DNA of 64,000 nt from Chaetomium olivaceum (Eukaryota; Ascomycota; Sordariomycetes; Sordariales; Chaetomiaceae), in NCBI GenBank assembly GCA_039881045.1, contig JAYWVB010000027.1:418899-482898 (forward strand), given 5' to 3'. Shown in pieces: positions 34,120-46,083 of the stretch. How positions within the stretch are numbered: position 1 is the first letter of the stretch; every line of letters starts with the position of its first letter. Both the position numbers and the translations under genes were made by a program. Below the pieces are notes generated by a model that worked only from the letters and a program-made list of their open reading frames with translations, was not told the DNA's origin and ran no database searches.

Positions 34120-36850
34120 GGTGCTGGTAAGAGCACAGTCTGCTCGGGGCTGTGATATGACACTTTTTCTGGACAATTCTTTGTGGTGATAATACTTCAA
34201 CTTAAGAATGCGAACAAGCAAGACTCAAGAAGCTTGGGAAGGATTTGAGAGGGAGAGGGAGAGGGAAAACAAGATTATATTGGACGTGACCGGAAACAGT
34301 ATTGGTAGTCCCAGGTGAGGAATGAGGGATTGATATCTCGGAATCCAAGGTGACCACACGAGTCAGGGGCAGGAGCATCGTCTTGATAAATCATGGGCCG
34401 CAACATAACGGTGACCAGCCCCATCGTAAACTTGACCTTTCCGGGCAAAGCGCCCCCCCGATACATCAACATGCAGGCAAGACGAAGGCACGGCTCTGTT
34501 CACCATCGGCATGCTCGCCCAGTGGAAGGACAGGAACGGTTTAGCTGGCCCCCTCGGCTCCATGAGCCGGCCAGGGCGCAGTTCTCAGCCCACCATCTTT
34601 TCGGCTGGGCAAAAATAAGTTTCGACACCAGAACGGGGCGGCCATTGGCCGGAATACCGCGGCCAAGTGCCTGCCGCAAGAGGGTTGGATTCCAGCCGGG
34701 GTTGTGGTGGAGAACCCGTCAGCACGGGTCGGCCAGCGCGCCAGGCCACAGCTTTCTGGAATCCACAGCCACGAGAATCACCCTTGTTTTCGTGTCATCC
34801 AATGTCGGAGTTTGGAACGATCCGTGGTTCGGCAACGGTTGCTGCCTTGTGGCGTCTGCGAGTCTTCCCCATGATGAAAACCCATTGCCCCGTGGGGTCT
34901 ATGACGATACCGTGCTTCGTAGGAAGGGGCAAGACGGGCCCGGCGAACCACTCCAGCGGGCTTTCTGTCGCCCATCACCGGCAGGATCATGATTCGCATG
35001 GTGATGTCGATCAATGGGTAACGTTGGTTGGGGTCCGCATGCAACCCTGAGTGTCCGAGAAGGAGGTGAAGCGACTCGGTGGTGAATTTTTGAGGACCTG
35101 AGATTCCCCGGAGAACGATCCGTTTTCGTCGTTGGCTCGGGTGTGGATTGTGCTGAAGGCGCTATTGGACGGGAAACGAAGACTCCCCATGTCGTGATAG
35201 GCTGTCGCCGAGGACCCCAAAATCCCCCAATCCAATGGCGCCCGATGCTCGCCGGGGCGCAAATCGCGACAGCATCCCTTCAGTGAGATCGTTTCCTTCC
35301 TCTTTCGGGAACGACTATAGGATGGCACGATGGCTGAACCATACCAGTAGGACGGCCCGACAGATTTCGCGCTCTCTGGCACCGCGACTAGCCGCCCTGC
35401 CCCCGTGCCACCCTCCACACTCAAACAGCCTGCGAGGAGAAAGAAAGTCCTGCTGGAGTGGTGGTCAGCAACCCCTGTTGTTCCTATTCTGACCCCCGGA
35501 CTTTCTCAGCCCTGTGTCGCTCAGCCCCCAAGCTTGGACGCCCGCTCAGATCGCAGACTGCACAACCCCCCTGGGTGCCACTGCGGCGGCATCCCCGTTG
35601 CATACCGCGCCGTGCCCAAACCTTAATCACAGTGCCTCAAACAGTGGGCGCGAAAGGATTCGAACGTTTTCCTTCCCGTCTCATCCGGGTGACGTTTGAA
35701 CTTTAAAGTCCTCGAACTCGAACACTTTGAAGCTGTTTGTCGACGGAGAGTTGGTTCTTTTCTGCGAAGGCTTTGGAAAAGTGTCGAGGTATCTGGATAT
35801 GTACCCATGCCTATGTATGTGCATATTGGCATCGGTGCCAAACTGTAGCATGCACAGGAGTTAGTGACTGTGCCACAAAAGTGTGACCGAATTCGGGGCG
35901 AGTTGTCGCTTGATCGGGGAGTTGGGGGCAGCTGAACGACAAGGGCTATAATAAGGCTCCGACGTGTTACAACAGCTTCTCAAACATGAGGCAGTGACCA
36001 TTGCATCGGGAAAAGTCCTCGGAAGGCTCGCCCATCAATTGGTCTGGCGTAGTTATTTTAACACGAATTGGAGATAACGTTTGACAATGCAAGGCACAGA
36101 CGGGGCCGAAGGCGGAACGGGCCACATAGAATCGAATCTCAGTTCAAAGCGGAGTTAGGTGGGTGGTTGAGTTCCATGTAACCACCAAGAACACCACTGC
36201 CGCCATTTTTGCGAATATCTCTTGTGCCGCGAGAACACCTTGTCAGGACAAGGCAGGTCCGGGTCCTACCGAATTTGAAAGTCCCGTTTCCCCCGGCGCC
36301 CTTTTACGCCCCTCGGCAGGATCAACCCCGTATCTCACTCATATCAGTACTGCAACGGCCCGTAATAAGATGCTTATCAGCGTTGCACAGCACAGATCAA
36401 GACGGAAGGCACGATGCGTAGGGGTGGATCTTGGCTTATCTTCGACCCCGGCATGATTGGGCCATGAGGGGTCACCTGGATCATTCAAATCTGCCATGGC
36501 GTGCTTCTCTGCATCTCTCGCGCTGGTCATTTTTGTTGATTGTTTTACTTCGTAATGGTTTCATTGCTATGTAAAAAGCAGATGGCTGCTCCTCTATACA
36601 TCCATCATTCGTTCTCTCGCTTGCTTCAAGAAACCAGGTATCGACAACCCGCAGCCAGTTAACCCAGGGAATCATGTCGTTAACTCGTCCGATCCCAACT
36701 CCATCCTGATGGGAACACCCAAAAACGCCGGCCGAAAGAAAAGTGCAGTAAAGGAAAAAGGAAAACGGTTCATCATCGACCGGCCTGAGAAAGCGCTAGA
36801 GCATCAAAGATGTCGCACTCCGCCAAACCCGATTGATTGTCGCTTCCCGT
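34120..36850. other. Gene-poor stretch, GMC fusion gene to GDH
   Basis: About 2.7 kb with only short open frames lacking conserved sequence. A TATA-like AGATTATATTGG lies at about 34270, 150 bases upstream of the GMC gene start. A tRNA-like T-arm sequence on the minus strand near 35650-35665 has no matching 5' half (see rejected items). Nothing else is recognised. Confidence 0.5.
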
Positions 36851-38404
36851 TCACCACCAGTCGCCGTGCTCGTGCATGGCCTGGGCGACCTTGACGAAAC
36901 CGGCAATGTTGCTGCCGGCGACCAAGCTGGGGAGCTCGCCCTCGCTCGATTCGACGTAGTTCTTGGCGGTAGCGACACCAAGGTCGAAGGCGTTCTTCAT
37001 GATGTCCTTCAGCTTCTGGTCGACCTCCTCCTTGGTCCACGAGAGGCGCTGGCTGTTCTGCGACATCTCGAGACCCGAGACGGCGACACCACCGCAGTTG
37101 GCGGCCTTGCCGGGAGCGTACCAGATGGCATCACCCTTCTTCACGCGGCGCTCGTTCTCGAACACCTCGATGGCCTCGAGCGTGCAGCCCATGTTGGAGC
37201 CCTCAGCAACGAACCGGGCGCCAGCGGCAACCAGGCCCTCGGCCTCCTCCTTGCTGACCTCGTTCTGGGTCGCGCAGGGGAGGGCGACGTCGACCTGGCC
37301 AACGTGGAGCCACGGGCGAACGCCCTCGATGTACTTGAGGTTGTCCTTGGCGGCGTAGGAAGAAAGCGACTGGCGCTTCACCTTCAGGTCCATGATGGAC
37401 TCGATATCCTCGACCGTGACGTGGCCGTCGCCAACCGCCACAAGCGAACCCTTGGAGTCGGAGAGCGAGACGATGGTGGCGCCGAGCTCAATGCACTTCA
37501 GGGCAGCGTACTGAGCAACGTTGCCGGAACCTGAAATGGCGACGCGCTTGCCCTCCCAGCTGCCAACGCCAGCGAGCTCGAGCATGTGGGTGACGTAGTA
37601 CACCAGGCCGTAGCCGGTGGCCTCGGGGCGGATGAGCGATCCACCCCAGTCGAGGCCCTTGCCGGTGAGGACGCCTTCGAACTTGTTGCGCTCGCGGCGG
37701 TAGGCGCCGAACATGTAGCCGATTTCGCGGCCCGAAACACCAATGTCGCCAGCGGGAACGTCGGTGTCGGCACCGATGTGCCTGGAGAGCTCGCGCATGA
37801 AGGCGACGCAGAAGCGACGGATCTCGGCGTCACTCTTGCCCTTGGGGTCGAAGTCGGCTCCACCCTTGCCACCGCCCATCATCACTGGACCCACAGTCAG
37901 CAAGTGCTGTCAAAATCAACTTTCGGGGAATTGTTTCGAAACTTACGGCCAGTGAGCGCATTCTTGAAGATCTGCTCGAAACCGAGGAACTTCAGACTGT
38001 TTCTTTGTCAGCGTTTGACCTTGATACTTGACTTTTCCCTTTTGTTCTTTTCGTTTTTTTCTTACATTGAGAGGTTGACGGAGGGGTGCAGCCGCAGGCC
38101 GCCCTTGTAGGGGCCGAGCGCCGAGTTGAACTGCACACGGTAGCCGCGGTTGGCCTGGAGGTTGCCGGCATCATCTTCCCAAACGACGCGGAACTGGATG
38201 ACACGCTCGGGGATCGAGACGACCTTGAGCGCGGTGCGGTACTCGGGGTTCTTCTGGAACAGCGAGCTGTTCTCGAGGGTGAGGACGAGCTCTGCAAAAG
38301 TTTCATGTCAGCCCCCCAAATCGCAAGCCAAATGCTAAGTGGCATTGTCTCGGCTCACCCTTGTAGGCCTGCTCGAACTCGGGCTCGCTGGCAAGGTGAG
38401 ACAT
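36851..38404 (-). CDS. gdhA: NADP-specific glutamate dehydrogenase
   Basis: This cytosolic enzyme makes glutamate from 2-oxoglutarate and ammonium with NADPH, and is the main ammonium-assimilating GDH in moulds (am in Neurospora). Four exons (38404-38359, 38291-38066, 37996-37947, 37884-36851) give 451 residues, the usual hexameric-type length. Visible motifs: PYKGGLRLHPSVN with the first catalytic Lys, the MGGGKGGADFDPKG active-site Lys region, PAGDIGVSGREI, and the dinucleotide fold SGSGNVAQYA. The short first exon (MSHLASEPEFEQAYK) and a 50-nt third exon are typical of fungal gdh genes. All junctions use GT-AG and keep frame, with no indel. The gene is preceded by a TATA-like element and, about 900 bp further upstream, by several GATA words, in keeping with nitrogen control by an AreA/NIT2-type factor, which is inferred. 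Confidence 0.95.
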
Positions 38405-41400
38405 GGTGGTTAAGTTTGTTGGTCAAAGTGTCCGAAAGAGTCGACGGGTTCGTTGCGAGAGGTGTTGTATTCCTGGATATCGCTGTCGACTCAAACTTTG
38501 CTGCGAGAATGCGGAAGGGAAAGAGAAGGCGAAGGAGAGCACCAGGAGGCGGAAAGAACTCAGACTATATACCAGAGAGTCTGGGATGGGATGGTGGGGG
38601 TGGACGAGGCCGGCGCACGATGGACGCGAAACCACGTTGCCCTTGCTCCAAGGACATGTCGGCCGAAAGAGGCGGCTACTGTTGGAGGCTTGGGCAATTC
38701 GTAGCTCCGTTTCACAACTGGGGCCAACTTCAATTGGGCGTGTGGGACATGGACATGCGGCGAAGTTGACTGCATCCCCACACTAGGGGCGCCCCTTTGC
38801 GGGACGAGTGGCCAGGTCTTGGCGAGGGTTCACATCAAGCCGCGCCGGTTTTCGCTCGCTCTGGAAGAGCGGCACCTGTCATCCCACGCCAGCCATGCCC
38901 ACCACCACTCTACTGTGTCCAACCTACCCGGCTTGTCTTCGCCAATTTGCATGCGTGCAGCGGTGATCATTGTCTTGCCACTGTATTTGCCACGCCAGTG
39001 GTGAAGCACTGAGAGGTTATTTTCTGTCATCAATGCCCCTCAGCAATAGCCTCGTTGCTCATTTCGAGTTGTCGTCGTCTTTATCGATAGCAATGCCGCC
39101 CCATGATTGGCAACCACCGTCTTGAATTTGGAGAAGCCATGATGGCATACTCCGCATGCTCGCGTGCCCTCCCCTGTCAGCGGCGTCGTGAGTGGACAAC
39201 CTCAGACGACTCATGGTTGGGGGTCGCGCTGGAGGGGCTATTTGAGGGGCTCCAATAACTTATCCGCGGGGATCGATTGGCCGCCTCAACAATGGATAAA
39301 TCTGGCTTGGTAATTTTATGGCGGGGCCAATTCTGGTCAACGGGAGCTAATCCCGAACAATGCGCCTCGGGATGGTGGGGCTTATCTTTCGGGGGGAAGA
39401 AATCCGTCAAAGACTTGACTCCTCACCCGGCTCGACCCGATTCATTCTCGCCCAGCCTCCGACCTCGCTGCTTCGCTCTGCGGATGGCACTCGGTTTCGC
39501 CTCCGGGTCATTCCGAATTTGGCAAGTGAGCGCAGGGTGCCCCCAGCCTTTCCCGCGCACCCAAAGTTGTCGGACGCGGGTTGGGTCAGTCCTCACCTTC
39601 CGACCATCCATCTTCGGCGCTCCGCTTATCTCGAGTTGCTAAAGGCAACTGGTCATGCATTGGCAGTTGTCAATGATAGGCACCTGGATTCGGTCCGTTG
39701 GTTCTCTCTCTCGCTTCGCTCTCCCAGACCGACGCACTCGCTCTCCTTCAGGCGGCCGAGTGGCCCCCCTCACCTGGACCATCCATCCCCCCCTCAACTT
39801 GTCGAGGCCGTTGACGATGTCGTTGTCGCCGTCAATGTTCCGCTACTCGTTAGACAAGGACGGGGACGAGGACGACAGCATGTGATCGTCGAGATGGCCA
39901 AAATCGAAATCCCATGTTTGCGCATGCGACACCCGGCGCTGCGGTTCGCGTTACCGACCTTCCGCGTGGAGTCGGTCGATGTAACCTTCGGTCGAAAGCA
40001 TGCCGAGTGGAGACGATCGAGTGCTGGCGTGTTGGCGCTTTCAGTGTGTGCTGAGGACAGCAAACACATGGGAAACCTCAGGTTTTAAGTATTCCGCGGC
40101 GGCCGCTCACATGTTCAGAAGCCTATCTTGGCCTCGAGATAACTCGGCCCCTATCACTCGAGATACACTATCTCCTCGTCCTTCCCGGCCGTCTCGCGAT
40201 ACGGTGGTTACACTTGCACACGTGCGTGCCACTACCAGCGAGCCAACGCGCGGGCAGGAAATGCAGGGTCCTGGGGGTCCATGATAACCTTATCTCTGCA
40301 ATCTCAAGATTCTGATCGGTAGGAATCCACTCGGCCAACGCTGGTTCCCGCGTGTCTGGATACGTACCGTCGATGTACCTCTCTCATCCCAGTTGGTCCG
40401 GATGACGGTCTCCGTTGTCCACTTCGCCGAGGAAAAGCTCCAGTCCCGGTTCCATAAGGACACGTCGAAGCGCTGGCATGGTGAAAGTAACGTTGTTCCT
40501 GTGAGAGACGGTACACTCTGTGTACATGTGTGCCGGAGCACAAGTACCGTGTACAAGTTCTACAGACTAGGGGGTTCTCTGGTGCATCAAAACGGCCATT
40601 TATTCTTCCTCGTTCCGTCTTCACTTTCATCCTGTCTCTTCTCTCTCCCCACGCATTCTCCATTCCTCCCGGCTTTTATCCCATTTTTGACCTCCCATGA
40701 TTTTTCATCTTTTCCAAACTCTGGCAGGCCACAAAATGGGACAAATGCCAAGCCTGGTGGCCTGCCAGTTGGTGATGCGGTGAGACCCGGCCATGCTGAC
40801 ATGGCCAGGAAAGCCCCCTGTCTTCCCGTAAGGCAAAGTTGTCTTGGGGCCTCTTGGCTTTACGTTTTCCTTCCAAGTGCCCGCCTCTAGTCGATGTTGT
40901 GCATGCAATGGATTCAGCCCAGCCAGTCCGCTGCAAGCCAATTCGCAAAGAGGACAAGGGGCCGGTTTTTTGACACATGTGAAGTGCTTCGGTATTACGT
41001 AGGACAAGACATCTTGGCAGGTTAGTCGCTGGATTAGGCCTTTTCTTTCTGCTCTTGCTGCTCTTTGTTAGCCGGGCCGGACTGGGTCGGCTCGGGCCCA
41101 CGCGCTGGTCCGGCGGTGATAGTCGGGCTTCGCCGAGAGGAGGATATCTGTTAACTATGTGGATGATATCACGTGGATACGTGGCCACGGGGGTTGTCGC
41201 GAGGTGGCGGTATGCTGAATTTCAGTCTCGTGAATAGCCTGATGGAGCACCAGCACCAGCAGCACCAGCAACAAAGACTATTATTTTAAACTGTACGGGT
41301 ATGGAAACCATATTTCTTAGCGTGGGAAAACGAAGTAGTGTGGTGGAGTTGTCAGAGATGAACCAGTTGCCCACCCATTATCACTAACAATTAAAATGAA

Positions 41401-42108
41401 CTGCTTTAATCTACGATCATGTATGTACATACTTTTTGATTTATTTTATTTTTGTTTATTGCACTTGATTTCCCTTTAATTGTATGTTCCTTCTTTATTG
41501 TTATGTCATGAACTTAGACCCCAACAACGGCCAGCTGACCACTTCTTATACGAGGCTGGACAGGGCTGGGAGAGCCGGTTTACTAATTGTCAGGTAGTAG
41601 TAGTATGTAATAGAGTTATGATTTGAGGTTCTACTACACCACTCCGCCAAGTAGCAACATAACAGCCATGCTTTTCCGTGCGTCGCGCTTTTCCTCCAAA
41701 GCATGGCGGGTATCTCCAATCTCTCCTCGGCATATAAAAAGAAAATAAACGAGAAAGGTAAGATATGAGAGTGATAGATGCGAGGAAGAAAAGAAACAAA
41801 CTCCGCCATCATAGTTGAGGATTATATACAGGCGCGATGTACCGCCAGCAGCCGGCAAGTAATGTAGCCCAAGAAGCGAAGGCAACGGGAAAAAGTAAAC
41901 GTAAAAGACATGAAGGGAATAAAGCTTGTTGAGTGCCTAATCTGGTCTGGGTTGGTCTAACAAACGAGTAAAGCAAGCCCACTCGGTGCCCTCGCGTCCC
42001 GCCCAAGTCAGCAGGGGCGAGGTCTCTTCCAAACCGGACCATCCTCTCTGCAACCCCCCTCAAAAAAGAAAAAAAAAGGACAGCAGCGGCTCGTAATCAA
42101 ACAGCAGC
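38405..42108. other. Gene-poor stretch, gdhA upstream region
   Basis: About 3.7 kb without a supported gene. It holds the gdhA promoter. GATAA words, in either orientation, occur at about 39258, 39293 and 39381. A CAGCAC-type short repeat is present at 41246-41270 and an AT-rich patch at about 41380-41510. Open frames up to 242 codons here look like GC-biased noise. Confidence 0.5.
38565..38573 (-). promoter_or_regulatory. Candidate TATA box of gdhA
   Basis: On the minus strand this reads GGTATATAG, about 160 bases upstream of the GDH start codon. A TATA element fits a strongly expressed metabolic gene. There is no direct evidence of transcription start. Confidence 0.4.
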
Positions 42109-43154
42109 CTACGAAACCTGCATAACCATGGGCCCAGCCACGATGATATCATCCGTCAACACGCCATTCAGGGGGCCCGCGCTCGCCAAGTTCACATAGG
42201 TGACGCCCGCGAGGCCCTGCGGCACCACACACCCCGCGGCCTGGTCAAAGGGCACGAACGCGGTGCCGCCGGGGATGCCGCCGGTAGTGAACGCACAATG
42301 AGTCGCCGTCGCGGCCGCCTCGCTCTGCAGCTGCACGGCGGCGCCGGCGGCCACGGCCTGGGCGCTCGCACCCGCCGGCATGGCCAGCGTAGGGAAGGCG
42401 GTCAGGATGAGGTTGGAGCCCTCCGGGCAGCTCTGGATGAAGGGGGCCGCGAGGGAGAAGACCTGCTTGGGGGAGAGCGGGGTGTCGAAGGCCTGGGGCA
42501 CGGGGATGCCGCGGGAGGCGGCGCGGACAAAGGTCTGGTGGCGGGCCTCGATGGTGAGGATGGAGGCGGCGGTGGTGAGGATGGAGGTGTCGGAGACGAG
42601 GGAGGCGGCGCCGAGGTAGGCCGACACGCCGACGTTTTCGAGGACGGCGGCGGTCGCAACCATGCCGGCCGCGTCGGTGAAGCCGAAGTTGTAGGTGCAT
42701 GGCTGCACGGGCTGGACGCCCGCCTGCGCGATGGCGCTTTGCAGGAGGATGACGTGCTCCTCCTCGGTCTGGCCGATTTTGATCAGGGCGTCGATCTCGC
42801 TCTGGTCGAGGCCCAGCGCTTGGAAGTCGGTCGCCGGGAACTGGGCGAAGCCTTGCTGGTAGAAGGTCGCTTCGAGCCACTCCAGTGTGAGGGCGCTGTT
42901 TAGGGGGGGCGAGGAGATTAGTGGTCTGTTCTTGTTGAAAGCTGAAGGGTGATAGGAAACTTTGTCTTACAATTGCAGGATGTCGACGTCATTGAGACCG
43001 AGCGCTGCGGCGCTGCGGCGGCTGCGTTTTGGCGCTTCGCGTGCTGGAACATCTTCATTTGAGACTTGCTCAACTTGGGGACTGCTGGTAGTGCCGATGA
43101 GAGGGCCGCCAGTCCCGCCACGACAACCCCAAAGGTCTTCTTGAAAGAAGGCAT
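42109..43154 (-). CDS. Secreted ferritin-like (Rds1/PCC13-62-type) protein
   Basis: Two exons (43154-42971 and 42895-42109) give about 323 residues after correcting one frame break. The N terminus is a clear signal peptide (MPSFKKTFGVVVAGLAALSSALP) followed by KLSKSQMKMFQHAKRQN and an Ala run. The conserved ferritin-like start LGLNDVDILQFALTLEWLEATFY spans the intron, but its frame is shifted by one base relative to the signal peptide. The missing base lies in the GCC/GCG repeat at about 43003-43030. The four-helix core follows (IGQTEEEHVILLQSAI, IEARHQTFVRAASRG). These proteins share the ferritin-like fold of desiccation-related PCC13-62 and stress-induced fungal Rds1, and many are secreted. 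Metal ligands (Glu in LEWLEATFY, EEEH, IEARH) are visible. Function is not established. Confidence 0.75.
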
Positions 43155-46083
43155 ATTGTCGATGTGTATGTCGATTATCCGTGAACTGTCCTGTTGTATT
43201 TGTTCCTTTCCTCTGTCCTGAATTCACTATCCGTCCAAGCGAAGTGAATGTTCGGTATGTATGGAAGCAAAGACCAGCCTGGCTATTGAATCGAAGGCCT
43301 GCCTGAGGGTCGTGAATTAAAAGAAATATTAAGATAGATGTCGTAGACTGGGGCGAAGAGGACTGAAAGAGGGACAGACCGAGCTGCTTGAAGGAGAGTG
43401 AAAGCAGACCAGCGCTTTAGGCGAGAAGAGCGAATGGGACAGAAGGCGTGGGATGAGGAGAAGGGGAGAGAAAAGAAAGCTGGCATGTGTAAGTGGGAAA
43501 CGGCCATGAATAAAGACCGTCTGCCAAGATCGCCTCTCTTCGTAACAAGCGGCTGCTGACCGTTCCGGGATCCGCATCTCATGTCGACAACCCCCCGGGA
43601 CCCGAGCAGGGAGGCGGGATTGGGAACAAGCCAAGAAGCAGCTACACTAGAACAATGCTGCCGGGGGGGTGAAGACATGCCGGCCGCCCCCCTCTCCCCC
43701 CCCCTTCACTACACAATAAGGGCGTTTAGGGCATGCCTAGAACCCCCAGACCAGACGATGTCGCCTCGTCGAGCTCGGGGACTTTGGTCTAGGCTGGTAC
43801 TGGTAGGGGTCAGAGGGGCCAATGGGCTCGGCCAAGACGGGACTTCAGATGGGCAGGAGTGATGAGAGAGACTTCGTCATGTTTCGTTTCCTCGTGATTG
43901 TTGCCCTGGGAAGGAAACCCCTTGCTGCAGGCGCCGTGATAGAGACCTGCGCGACCCCTTCGCCGTTGCGACAAGGCTGGCATGAGGCTAAGGTTGGCCA
44001 ATCAGACAATGACGGGTGATGTTTAAGGTTGGGATGAAGATATTCGTATCCCTGCTCGGAACTTGGTTGCTTCCTGGGAGATAGTGGGGAAGCATGGGGG
44101 AGTGCTGGAAATCCAACCTGCGGGTCTGCTGTGAAGGCGGGTATTGGCCACTGAAGGCAAATGCCAAGGCGGTACCAGGGGTCTTCACGGGGTGCACGGT
44201 TACCACGCTGCGAGGATTTGCGACAGTGGCGCCCACGATGCTCGTCTCAGACTCGTTTCAATCGGACGGACCGCTTCAGCACCGAAGGATCGGAACTGTC
44301 TTTACGGTGCATCTGCGACAACAGCAATCTGCTTCAGAACAATGCCAACGCTGGGAGGAGCCGTGATATTGGCTGCTGACGAGGACATGGGAACAGGTTC
44401 ATCGTGAGGACGGCGGCTATTCTTTTCTTACCGATGCTAGTTATATCAAAGTTCATTATAGTTCTAATATCCGGCAAGCAATTTGCGCCTTCGAGAAACG
44501 CCCAGGTTCCATGGTCACACTCGTCTTATCATTGTTCCCTTCAAGATCTCGCCTCAATGGTACCCTCGATGCCTCGCTTGTGCAGCGGCAAAACCATTTA
44601 GGGGAGAGACCGTGCGGACTGGGATCACCATTGCCTCCATGTCGCCATGTCGCCATGCTGGTCAAGCACGACTCGGAGACGAAATTCACCGCATACACCC
44701 TGTCGATCTTGAATTCTGCCGGTGTGGGAGTGTGGACAACGACTCGGTACTTGCGGGAACCTGTCTCCGTGATCAGCCCATGCGTTCTTCATCGTTGTGT
44801 ACTTGTGTGATATGCACGGGCACTGTTTCCTGCTGTCGGGGCCATCGACGAGGCTTCTGGATCTCGAGATGCTATGCTGCAGAAAGGGCTAGACCTGTGC
44901 CGATTGGACAAGGCAGTATTCTAGAGAGGGCATTTCTCCGCAGGGCTGGAGAAACACGTTTGGATGCTTCGAAGAAGGGGGGTGCACACGATTCGAGTCC
45001 GCTCCAAGATAAGCCTCCCGTCGATCATCAAGTGGTCTTGACTCGAGTGGCGTTGGTAGTCGCTGGTAGGCAGGTAGGGTAGGTGCTTGTCTGGTGAGAA
45101 TATGGATCCAGAGTTGAAGCAAACACCGGAAGTGACACAGAGGAAACCACTACTATCTTGAACTTGCCCGCTTAAGTTGATGATTATGTGCTTCCATGCT
45201 CACTTGTTCGCTAAAGTACGATAGCAAACTCTATGGTACTCGATTCATACACATTACATCAGTAGCAATGACCATCGTGAGGTTGACACCAAGTCGCTGC
45301 TGCGGTATCGAAGTAAAGGCGACAAAAGCTAAAATCCCATGACGACTAAAGAAGGTGTCACATTCTGGACAGAACTCTGGGCAACCCGGATGTGGAAACA
45401 TCCATCGGAAAGGAGACGGACGGACCAACAACCGGAAGGAGATCTCACCAAACGGTCCCCAGAGAGGTTCCACCACAAGCTCCAGGGTCCGGAGCTCGGA
45501 AGACGGCCCATCCAGAGATCGTCACCGTCTGAAGCAGCTCCGGTGTTGCATTATGCCGAGCACCCGCTGTGAAGCTTGATCATGCACGGAAGACAACCCG
45601 TGAAACGGGCTGCAACCACCTACTCAATTCACAGAACCATCCATTGCACGCAACATATTGTCCACACAAAATCGATGCTTACTTCACTATTAGATGGCCG
45701 CCTTATGTGTTCTGCCTCCTTCCCTCCCCTTCATTCTCTGCTTCTGCTTCCTCCATCCACCTTGCGACGACGACACTCAACAACTTCTGCGAGGACTACT
45801 ACCGCCCCGGCACGTCGTTGCTGTGCGTCTCGAATCCCGCTCCTCCAATAAATGCACCGCACTACTATTGCCATACAAAAAGTATACCATCTTTGGTGAA
45901 ACCCTCTATAGGGAGCTTGCTTTATCAATCTTCCATTCCCCTGACTACCACCAAGTTGAGGTATTACCACCACTGCCAAGCAAGCCTTTGCACCTTGCTA
46001 CTTGCTTCTTCAAAAAGACTCTTGCATGTCAACTGCCTCATCCTATCTTGGCAATCAGAACGCTCGTATAACGCCCCGGAAGC
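43155..46083. other. Gene-poor stretch, ferritin-like gene to SSD1 3' end
   Basis: About 2.9 kb. It holds the promoter of the ferritin-like gene and the 3' flank of SSD1. Open frames up to about 170 codons show no motif, and one (45569-46087) runs antisense into the SSD1 stop. Nothing else is recognised. Confidence 0.5.

Noticed and set aside
35640..35700. tRNA-like sequence on the minus strand (GTTCGAATC T-loop)
   Set aside because: The T-loop and a partial T-stem are present, but one stem pair is mismatched and no A-box or 5' acceptor half is found within 100 bases upstream. It may be a tRNA fragment or chance.
39360..40088. 242-codon open frame upstream of gdhA
   Set aside because: No conserved segment, no introns or codon bias like the neighbouring genes.
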